Positions 1 to 9,087 of a stretch of 64,000 bases of DNA are shown in pieces; the stretch's first letter is position 1, and each line of letters begins with the position of its first letter. The notes under the pieces were generated by a model that ran no database searches, was not told where the DNA came from, and saw nothing but the letters and a program-made list of their open reading frames with translations. The stretch lies in contig PS015296.1 in NCBI GenBank assembly GCA_048213135.1, forward strand, positions 73,073 through 137,072, written 5' to 3'. The position numbers were made by a program, and so were the translations under genes. This DNA comes from Reclinomonas americana ATCC 50394 (lineage: Eukaryota > Jakobida > Jakobea > Jakobida).

Positions 1-88
1 TCGTCGTCGTAGTGTGTGTGTGTGTGTGTGTCTCGTCCCTTCCCGTTCCGTCCGTCTCTTCTTCTTCTCTCTCTCTTCTCCTCTACCT

Positions 89-135
<47 letters not shown>

Positions 136-700
136 GTGTGTGTATGTGCTTGCCTTTTCTTTCGCTCATTCTTTCTCCTCTCCTTGCCCTTCTTTCTCTC
201 TCACTCTCTCCCCCTTCACCCTTTTCCTCTCACTCTCCCTCCCTCCCTCTCCCTCCACGCACCTGCATGAACGGCTGCTTCATACGATTGACACGCGGAA
301 CTGCACCAGGAGAAATGCGATTGACGAGATCACACAGCACCCTGAGTGAAATGCGAGTGTGAGCATTTGTGTACACGCACTGCTGCATCAGTGTGCTGGA
401 CGCAACAAGCCATCCTTCAAGTGCTCCTCAAACGACGAGGTGAAACGCTGTCCAGTCACCGCCTCAATCCACGCCTGTGCATCACGCTCGCCCTCATCTC
501 CGCGCTTCGCCTGCTGCTTGCCGTACAGCTCGCGGTCAACTCCGTAAATGGGAACGCCTGTGTGTGTGCGTGAGAAGAAGACGAAGAGAAGAGATGGACA
601 TCAGTGACCATCACGAACACACAAACACACACACTCGTTTAAGAGACTGTGACAAACCATCGGGGCGTTTCTCCGCGTCCTCGTAATTCCGGTAAGCCAT
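1..700 (-). CDS. Calponin/transgelin-like protein, N-terminal part (runs off left edge)
   Basis: This is the 5' part of an actin-binding calponin-homology (CH) protein on the minus strand. The ATG is at 700-698. Exons 658-700, 407-557 and 263-341 join in phase, and a fourth intron (262 downwards) runs past base 1. The protein begins MAYRNYEDAEKRPDG, then VPIYGVDRELYGKQQAKRG, AWIEAVTGQRF and FEEHLKDGLVLCDLVNRI, followed by SPGAVPRVNRMKQPFMQ. This is the order seen in the transgelin/calponin/SM22 family: Y-G-x-D near the start, the A-W-I-E helix, then L-K-D-G-x-x-L-C-x-L-x-N, and the P-F-x-Q that ends the first half of the CH domain. Such proteins bundle or stabilise F-actin in the cytoplasm. 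The rest of the CH domain and any calponin repeats lie outside the window, so transgelin and calponin cannot be told apart. Confidence 0.85.
12..131. repeat. Microsatellites (GT)n and (CT)n in a calponin-gene intron
   Basis: A (GT)n run near 13-30 and a long (CT)n run near 89-131 lie in the third intron of the minus-strand calponin-like gene. More pyrimidine-rich plus-strand sequence follows to about 258. Apparent reading frames here encode only Ser/Leu or Cys/Val dipeptides and are not genes. Confidence 0.9.
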
Positions 701-1724
701 GGCGTTTGTGTGGAGTGTCAGAGAGTGTGTGAGCGACGTCGGCGTGTCCTCTCTGACAATGCGCTTTTTCTTTCTTTCGGCGTCTTTGTGTCTCTGGCGC
801 GCGCGCGCTGACAATAAACAGTCGATGTGGCGAGTGGCGTGCCACGGATGTTGCGCTCCTCTCTGTCTGCGTTTTTCCGAGACCATGTCGACGTTCATTC
901 AACGAAGTCGCTTTGTGATGAACTGATGATCGGCGCCACACCACACCAGCCTTATCCTTCACCCCAGCAGCTAGTGCAAGCATGACTGCCGCTTTGCCTC
1001 ACACGCGAGGCGACCGTCGACGCTTCTTCATTATTCCGTCGACCGGCAATCCATCGATCACTCACTTCTCCCCTACAGCACACTCCGGTGAGTTTATCAC
1101 GACCTCCACACGCACGTCAGGCACAGGCGCCGCACGATTGCGCGTAGAGAGTAGCTTGTTCAGTGGAGTACTCGTGCGTGTGGTGTGCTGTTTGCGGTGT
1201 GCGTTGGGGCGTGGGCGATGCGAGCGTACATGTGCATGTCCAATGCGCGACGCAGCCTCCCCCTCGCCCCCTCTCTCCCTCTCTTCGCACGTGTGTTTTT
1301 GATGCACATACCACGTCTGCGTGCGTGTGTTTTGTGTCTGTGGTCAACTTTGTGTGTTGCGAGAGTGAGAGTGAATCGAAAAGAGTCAGGGTAGGTGCCA
1401 TGGCTCTCACTCTGCACACTCTGCGCGTTCCCTCTCCTCTCTCGCGCTGTGGATTCTCATGTATAGTCGCGCGTGTGTTGCGTTCGTCTCGCACACTTAT
1501 GTCACCCTTGTTTGTGATTGACAGTGACGACAGTGAGTGATGTGATCAGCGTGTGTCGCACTATCCTTCATCGTGCACACGACTCGCGCATGGCAGTGGT
1601 GGTGTCGTTGTTGTTGTCCTCATGGTCTCCATGCGCATTCAAGTGAGAGAGGAGAGAAGAACGAGTGGTTCACGCTGCCATGTTTGACCCGTGCACTCAC
1701 TCTTCCCTTGTTTGCGTGCAGATC
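701..1724. promoter_or_regulatory. Divergent intergenic/promoter region between calponin-like gene and RPL31
   Basis: About 1 kb separates the two divergently transcribed genes and must hold both promoters. I see no TATA box or known element that I can defend. The sequence TTTGCGTGCAG just before base 1722 looks like a splice acceptor four bases upstream of the RPL31 ATG, so RPL31 may have a 5'-UTR intron, as ribosomal protein genes often do. An open frame at 982-1302 has no recognisable similarity and is not called. Confidence 0.5.
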
Positions 1725-2316
1725 ATGGGCAAGAACCCTGGCAAGAAGCAAAAGTTGGCTCCGGTGGTGACCCGCGAGTTCACCGTGCACCTGCACAAGC
1801 GCCTGCACAAGACGTGCGTGCCACCCTCGACTCTTGTCATGATGTGAGAGTGAGACTGACCATTCTCGTCTCGTCTCTTCCTACGCGCAGCAACTACCGG
1901 TACAAGGCGACCCGCGCCATCCGCGAGCTCAAGGAGTTTGCGGAGCAGCAGATGGGAACCAGCGACAACCGTGTCGGTGCGCTGACTCTTGTTGTTGTGG
2001 ATATGAATGATGATGACTCTCGTGCTTACTTTGTTTCCGTCGTGCAGACGTGGAGCTCAACCAGGCCATCTGGCGATACGGTGTGCGCCGCGCACCTTTC
2101 CGCATCCGCATTCGTTGCTCACGCAAGAAGAAGGAGGATGAGGTCCGTGTCGCACCGTAGTCTTCGTGTGACTGATGTTTCATGCATCTCACCGTCGTCC
2201 GTGATCAACAGGAGGGCGACGCCGAAGCTGGTCTCTACACCCTCATCTCGTACGTGCCGGTGCAGAAGGGCGAGTTCCACGGCCTGACCACCAAGACTGT
2301 GGACTCGGAGGCATAA
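1725..2316 (+). CDS. RPL31: 60S ribosomal protein L31 (eL31)
   Basis: This is a component of the large ribosomal subunit near the polypeptide exit tunnel. Four exons (1725-1813, 1891-1976, 2048-2142, 2212-2316) join in phase to give 124 residues, the usual size for eL31. The order of blocks is diagnostic: VVTREFTVHLHKRLHK, then RAIRELKEFAEQQMGT, AIWRYGVRRAPFRIRI, and a C-terminal LYTLISYVPV. Human eL31 carries the equivalents VVTREYT, ALKEIRKFAMKEMGT, AVWAKGIRNVPYRIRV and LYTLVTYVPV. The introns are 77, 71 and 69 bp with GT-AG ends. The ATG is fixed by homology to the short lysine-rich N terminus. The gene is complete and shows nothing broken. Confidence 0.97.
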
Positions 2317-2736
2317 GCTCCCTTTGTGTGTGTGTGTCTGTGTGTTGGGTGGCGTGACAGGATCATTGTGTTTTGCGGGTGACATTGGGCCGGTGGTTTC
2401 TTGCTGGAGTATGAAGGGGGAGATCTCTGTCTCTTTCCTCGTTCATCTGCGGCATCACCGCGTCCACAAACGCTTGACAGAGTGAGAATGAATCGCCGTG
2501 TGCGCTCGTCGGGAACATCATTTGTTGTGTGCGAGGAATGCTGTCCAGTTGTCGAAAGAGAGTCGAGTTCCCGATGAGCCAACCTTCACCGATACTCGCG
2601 TCCCCCTTCCTATCTCCTCAACTGGACCACATCCCACAATCCTCACATGTGCACCGGAGAGAGGGTCACAAACGCGGCACGGAATCCGGCATCGACTGTC
2701 GCTCTTGATCGACGAAACTCACCATCGTTCACTCTC
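2317..2736 (+). other. Intergenic, RPL31 3' flank and nucleotidyltransferase 5' flank
   Basis: These 420 bases hold a short (GT)n stretch at about 2325-2345 just after the RPL31 stop. I see no gene, no convincing polyadenylation signal and no promoter motif. An in-frame ATG at 2647 upstream of the chosen start of the next gene would extend it by 30 residues without family support. Confidence 0.5.
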
Positions 2737-5343
2737 ATGTCGGCGCCGACACCTCTGCCTCCACCCCCTCCACCCCCTGCCAGTGGTGGTGGCGGTGATG
2801 ACTACTACGACGGGCACCGAGGAGGAGGAGGAGGACGAGGAGGCGGTCGCGCACGAGGAGGAGGAGGCGGACGCGCTCGCGGCGAAAGAGGAGGAGGAGG
2901 AGGAGGAGGATATCGCGGTCGCGGTGGGCGCGGAGGCCGTCCATGGCTGGTGGCCGCAGTGCCCGAGTTCGACACACCACCACCACCTGCGCCACCACCA
3001 CCGACAGCAACGGAAACAGCAGCAGCCGATGGAGGCGAGGGAAGCGCGCGAAAACCGCGTGAGCCCTCACGATGCCCGCAGTGCCCCGAGACCTTTGCAA
3101 CTCCACGCCAACTCACCGCGCACCAGCGCGACACTGGCCACGGTGTGTGCCCGCACTGTCAGCGCAAGTTCAAGCAGTACTTTCGCCTGCAGAAACACAT
3201 CAAGTTGGACCACACGGGTGATGGTGGTGAGTGCATTGTTGGTCACAATGTGGCGTGTGGCTAATGTGTGTGCTGAGCAGGCCCAGGTGCAGGCGCAGGC
3301 GATGAAGGCGCGCCACCTGCGGTGCAGGCGCGACCTAATCGACGCGAGCGACAGGGGAGGCGTGAGGTGATGATGGTGCCCGCGGATCCACAAGGCGAAG
3401 TGGTGGTCCGCGAGATGCGGGAACGTGCACCGCGTCGGCCTCCGCGAGTGGTCCGTGTGGATCGTGTGCCGTCGGCTAGAGGGCAGCGCCAGCCAGCCAT
3501 GATACCGGTGGGCGGTGGCGGTGGCGCATCGGTGAGTCTATTTTGCAGCTGTGTATCGGTTGGTACTCACTGTTGCGCATCGACAGGCCGACTCACAAGC
3601 GACTGCGCGGTTTGCGTGCACGCCGGAGGAGGTGGAGGCGGAGATTGTCGCGTACCGATCACGGCCTGGTGCGGCGCCGCTGGGGAGCAGCGTGCAGCAG
3701 GTGTTGGACAGCACGGTGGAGAGATTGTTGCGGGAGCGGCGGCAGATTGCGGAGGCGGCGGAGCGGCTGCGCGTGTTCATCTCCGAGTTCATGGAGCCCA
3801 CTGTTGCCGATGCACTGGGAGACGCCGGTGCCACAGTGCATGTGTTTGGCTCGGCGGGATCGGGCTTGTGGCTGCGCGGTGGTTCCAGCGATGTCGACAT
3901 TTGTGTGGAGGTGCCCGGATGCACGTCGAAAAAGAAGCAGATTGCCGTGCGTCTCGTTGGCTATCGCCCATGCCTGTTGTATTTTGCCACCGCTCACTCA
4001 CGCGACGGCGTGTGTCGCAGGCGCTCAAGGCACTCCGCACACAAGTGCGCAAGAACATCAAGGCGTGGTACAGCTATCGGTCGTTGCGTCGCTTTCACGT
4101 CAGCCATGCAATCACCCCTTATTCTCTCACCCCCCATCGGCGCAGATTCGTCGACATTGAGTTGGTGGCGCACGCGCGAGTGCCGATCATCAAGTTCAAG
4201 CATCCGACCGGCTTCGAGTGCGACATTTGTATCAACAACATGGCGGCCGTGCGCAACACGATGCTCTTGCGGCAGTACACAGAGGTGAGTTCACTTCTTC
4301 TTTTTGTCAGCAGCACTCGCCCTGGCTCACTCTCTGCCCGGGTACACAGGTGCACGGGCTGGTGCACGATCTGATTGTGGTGATCAAGAGCTGGGCCAAG
4401 GCGCGCGGAATCAACTGCCCGCGCGAACAGACACTCTCCTCGTACTGTCTGTCGTTGATGGCGGTATCGTTTTTGCAGCACGCCGGACTGCTGGGCGTCA
4501 TACCATGCGAGACCATGAGCTCGGCCGACGGCGAAGAGTTTGTGGATCTCGACGATGAGATTCAGTTGGGCGTCGGAGCAGCAGCAGTCGACGATGGCGA
4601 AGTGGAGCACGTGACGGCAGCATTGCAGGTTTTGCGAGTGGTGGACGAGTTGGGCGACGGTGATGACGATGATGACGAGGAGGAGGACGACGACGACGAT
4701 GTTGTTGATGACGAGGATGACCATGATGCGGGTGACGACGATGATGACGACGATCGGGAGTACGCGGCGAGTGGTGAGTCTCTGCATACTTTTGTGATGA
4801 AAAGAAAGTATGGAGATGTTAATGGCCATGTTCAGCTTCTGCTGCCAGCGCCTCGACGAGAACAACATCATCAACAACAACCACGGCCTCCGCCGCCGCA
4901 GCGTCGAGCTCTGCGACCGTGCATCGCATCCAAACCGAGCACGTCACCATTGGTGGTCTCGTCACTCGCTTCTTTGACTTTTTCGAGTTTGACGCACGAG
5001 CGGCTGCCGAGAGACCAGCGGGCTCGGTGTTTTGCGTGCCCACCGACGTCATGTGCGTGCGTCTCGGCTCCATTCGCTCCAAGCGCGAGGTGTGGCGCAA
5101 CATTCGGCGAGAGTTGCGTGCCCTTCGCTCCTCGTGTATGTGCTTGCGTGGTTGCTCATCACGAGGCTGTGCAGTGCGGACCGTCACTTTATCAGTGTGC
5201 AAGACCCCGTGACACCCGTCGTCGACAACGGCCGTCACGTGGATCGGCGCGCGCTCGAGGTCATTGCTGCCGAGTTCCGACGCGCGCAGCGAATCCTCCG
5301 TGAGACCGGCGACATGCAGCTGCTTTGCTCTACACGCATGTAG
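2737..5343 (+). CDS. Non-canonical poly(A)/poly(U) polymerase (TUTase/Cid1 family) with N-terminal zinc fingers
   Basis: The enzyme should add untemplated nucleotides to RNA 3' ends. Eight exons (2737-3226, 3281-3531, 3587-3946, 4021-4082, 4146-4284, 4350-4773, 4836-5133, 5175-5343) join in phase to 730 residues. The N terminus is Pro/Gly/RGG-rich, then two C2H2-type fingers (about 113-160) with CPQC...H...H and CPHC...H...H spacing. The nucleotidyltransferase core has the G-S signature HVFGSAGSGLWLRGGSSDVD, with catalytic Asp 349 and 351 and the third acidic residue in FECDICINN (Asp 414). A helical domain (LVHDLIVVIKSWAKARGIN) and a PAP-associated domain (VTIGGLVTRFFDFFEF; FISVQDPVTP) follow. 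A long Asp/Glu run (about 538-575) sits between them. The family is clear; U versus A preference cannot be read from this. Confidence 0.9.
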
Positions 5344-5475
5344 AATGACACCCCCTCTCCGTAGCACATGAATCAATTACAGTGCACCTGCCGTGCTGCT
5401 GCTGCTGACGATGCTTTGCGAGTTTTTTAATTGTTGCTCTCTTCCTGCGACATAATCCATCATCACGGCGCGTGT

Positions 5476-8400
5476 TCAGCGGAACAAGCGCAGCAAGGCG
5501 TTCAGTTCGTCCAGGATGAGTTCCACAGTCGGGCGCTGGTTGCGGTCGAGGCTCACGCAGCTGCATCGTGCACGAACGGGGTCAGTCAGTGTGAGAGAGA
5601 ACAGACAGCAGATGTTCATGCGCACCTGGAACCCATGCGGAAAAATCTCGTCGCCACCTCGGCAGGCCACGGACCGGCCTGCTGGTCCGCCCACGTCATG
5701 GGGTTGAAACTGGGGCCCTCCGTGTCGATCAACCTTGTGAGGACGGCACGAGCCTTCATGCCGGACAGCAACTGCAAAAAGATGACGCCCATGGCGTACA
5801 CGTCGTTTTCGACGCGGAACTTGCCGCTGCGCAGCGCCAGCGGGTCGAGATACTCGAGCGTGCCGGCAACCGTGCCCGTGCCGTGTGTCTGCGCCCGCTG
5901 AGTGTGAGCAGGACGCACACACGCAGAGGCAGAGGCAGAGTGGCGATTACCTTGGAGTCGTCGAATATCCGCGCAATGCCAAAATCACCGAGACGGGGAC
6001 GACGATGCTCGTCCATCAACACATTGGACGGCTTCAAGTCGCGATGGACAATGTTGTGCTGCACACACACAAGACACACCAAAGTGAACAACGGAAGACA
6101 GGCGCGAATGGTGCGGCGTGGTGCGCCAACTCAACTTGATGCAAGAACAAGACACCCTCCGTGACACCGTGCGCAATGCTGATGCGCTCGTACGCCGTCA
6201 GTGGCGCCACGCCAGGCGGGGTCTCCAGCAACACCTTTTCCAGATCGTGCTTGCTGCACATCATCGCAATACATGAGCAACAGGTGTCACAGGCACGGAG
6301 ACAAGCACATGCGCGAATGCACGCACCTCATTGCCTCGTACACAATGCACCGCCGACCACTGGCATCGGTGGAGAAGCCCAGCATCATCACCAAGCCCGG
6401 ATGTCTGAGCAGTCCAAGAGTGTTCATCTGTAGCACGCGCGTGTCAGTCACACAGGCGTCTGTGCGTAATACGCACACGCTCTTGGACGCAACTTCGTTC
6501 TGGAACGACGACTCGGCCCACGGCGCGTCCGAGTCAATGACCTTGATGGCCACATTCCGACTGTCGAGTTGGCACAAGTACACGGAGCCCTGACCGCCAG
6601 AGCCGACCACCAGCGACTGGTCAAAGTTTCTATCGCGCAATGTGATGATGAGTCTCGCCACCACGAGACACCGCCCATGCGCTACTGCAGCAGCACCACG
6701 CACCTTGTGGCTCGCTCAATCTCGGCCCACATGTACTGCACCACACGTCGGCTGTAGTTCTCGACTGCAGCATTTCCACAAAAGAAAAGTGAGAAAGCAT
6801 TCGACGGAGAAAAAACACTTCAACGGAGCAATCACTTACCCTCGGCCTGCAGTCGCACAACCTCACCCTCGGCGGCATCACCACGACGACGCTCCGCCAC
6901 CAGCTGCCGATTCAGGTCGGCCACCTGCGCTTCGAGTCGCTGAGCTGCCGCCTCCGCTGTGCGCAGCGCTGCCTGCAGACGATTAATGGTCTCCCGGTTC
7001 GCCTCGTCCAGTCGAAGGCGTTCGTCCGACTGCCGCAGGCGTTCGTCGTCCTGGCGAATGCGCTCCTCGAGTGTGCGTTCCTTTCTCTCCGCCAGCCGCA
7101 CACGGTCCAGTGCCTGATCCCGTGCGGCCTCTGCCTGTCGCGCACGCTCTTCGGCCTCTCGCAAAGCCGTGGCACTCGCACCGCCGCCACCACCGCCGCC
7201 ACCATGAGCCTCCAAATCACGCAGTCTTTCCTCTGCTCTCCGCCTCGCCGCGTCCTGCGAGCGTGCCATGCCCTCGGCCTCTCGCCGCGCGGCCTCCTGA
7301 TTGCGCAGACGACTCTCCGCATCTTGCAACTGCGCACGAAGCGCGGCCAGTTGTTGATCTCGCTCAAAAACGTTGCTGTCCGATCCCGACGCTGCTGCTG
7401 GCGATTGAGCTGCAGGTGGTGGGGCGACTACCATTGGCTGCGCACCGGCCGGTGCCGGTCGCGGTTGCAAGCCGGCCACGATTGCTCCTTGCGCCGCCCT
7501 AATCGATTGTGGCGGTGGTGCCACCACCACTGGTACCCGCTGTGCCTGCTGCGGCTGCGGCGGCGGCGGCTGCTGCTGGTGCTGTTGCTGAGGCGGCAGT
7601 GCGGCGACAACCGGATACCGCGCAGCGGAAGCGCTTGAGTTTGGAACTGGTGAGCTGGACTCTGCAGCACGCAGACCTGCATAAAATCGACGGTGAGTGC
7701 AAATGTACTGTGCGTGTGAGAGAGCATATTGAACAAGCGAACCCGTGTTCCACACACGAATGGTCTTGTCGTCCGAAGCCGTCACCAGGCGACCGAGAGA
7801 GGCAAAGGCCACCGACGACACTGTGCACGAATAAGTGTGAGCAAAAAACAGAGGAGCAAAATAAGAGCCTGGATGAGCACCACATACCGCGCCCCGTATG
7901 ACCCTCGACAATGGTGACCATGTCGCCCGTCAGCGTGTCGTAGACGCGGGCCGTCATACCCGCGGCCGCCGCCACAAACGCTCCATGACAGAGCGCCACC
8001 GACGACACCATCTGCGTGGAGACGCGCACCAGCCGCTCCTCCCTGCCCGTCTGCAGCGACCACATGCGCAGAGTGTGATCCGACGAGCCACTGACGACCA
8101 GATCGGCCGACACCGCCACCGACTGAATCCACGACGAGTGGCCGGCCAGCGTCTGCACCAGATCACCCGTGGCCAAGTTCCACACGCGAATGGCGCAATC
8201 GGCCGACCCGGAAACCACTTGCGAATTGTCGGGAGTCACCGCCACCGTCATGACCGAGTCGGCGTGGCCCTTCAACGAGCGCACAAACGCGCCCGTGGCA
8301 AAGTTCCACACGCCCAGCGAGCGGTCAATCGACGCCGAGACCACCAGCAGGGTCTCGCCCGCCACTCCATCCTCCGCATCGGCCGCCAGCAACTCCGCCT

Positions 8401-8782
8401 CGTCACTGGCCTCCGACTCGAGCTGACTCACATCGGCGACCGAGTGCGACGTCGCCACCGCCTTGACTGTCGACGTATGCGCGCCTGCGCCAGCGGCATT
8501 GCTCCAGTCGACGTCGCCACGCTGCACATCCCACCGCCGCACACTGCAGTCCTCCGATCCGCTAAACAAGTAGCGCCCCGATGTGGAGAAGGCCACGCAG
8601 TAAACGGCACGAGAATGCCCGCGCAGGGTGTGTAAAAGGCGACCCGACGGCAACTCCCACACGCGAATCGTGCCGTCTTGAATGGCGGCCGCCACTCGTC
8701 GACCATTGGCCGAACACGCAACTTGCCACACGCGAGTGCCGACTCCACCGAGGTCCAGACGTTGCAGCTCTTCTGCTTGCAT
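5476..8782 (-). CDS. WD40 - coiled-coil - protein kinase fusion protein
   Basis: Nine exons (upper to lower: 7888-8782, 6840-7820, 6704-6764, 6479-6629, 6327-6427, 6136-6253, 5951-6058, 5626-5888, 5476-5560) join in phase to 920 residues. Residues 1 to about 330 form roughly seven WD40 blades, with units such as IRVWELPSGRLLHTLRGH and IRVWNLATGDLVQTLAGH. A Pro/Gln-rich linker and a long Arg/Glu/Ala coiled coil follow. The C terminus is a complete kinase: glycine loop GSGGQGSVYLCQ (655-660), VAIKV with Lys 675, HRDLKPSN (Asp 776), DFG (794) and GTLEYLDP, so it should be active. The kinase resembles plant RLCK/U-box-associated kinases in the GTLEYLDP and NDVYAMGVIFLQLLSG segments. Part of exon 2 (about 7660-7745) may hide one more in-frame intron. 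The upstream ATG at 8926 is low complexity and was not used. The substrate is unknown. Confidence 0.88.
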
Positions 8783-9087
8783 CTCTCTGTGTGAGAGAGA
8801 CACACAGAGAGTGTGTGAGTGAGTGTGAGTAGAATGCGGCGGACGATAACACACACTGACGCAAACCTTGTTGTGCACTTTGTGTCTTGCTCTCTCTCTC
8901 ACACACACACGCTCGCACACGTGCAAAGAGGGAGATGGGTGGACACGCGCGCTTCACGTGCGTCCGCGCGTGGGTTAGGTTTAGTTTTGTTTGCGTGTTC
9001 ATTGATCCATCATTCCGTCGTTCAATTCATATTACAAATGTGTTGAGCGCTCCGACCTGCCTTCTCTCTCTCTTTCTCCGGTGGGTC
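8783..9087. other. Intergenic, 5' flank of kinase gene and 3' flank of coiled-coil gene
   Basis: About 305 bases hold short (AC)n and (CT)n tracts near 8797-8915. Both neighbours are on the minus strand, so this should contain the promoter of the WD40-kinase gene. No further feature is recognisable. Confidence 0.5.

Noticed and set aside
12-362. Open frames rich in Ser/Leu/Cys/Val at the left edge
   Set aside because: They translate (CT)n and (GT)n microsatellites and lie in an intron of the minus-strand calponin-like gene.
982-1302. Plus-strand open frame starting MTAALPHTRGDRRRF
   Set aside because: No similarity recognised, and it sits in a divergent promoter region; a GTGAGT after 'CACTCCG' made me consider an exon, but no downstream partner exon was found.
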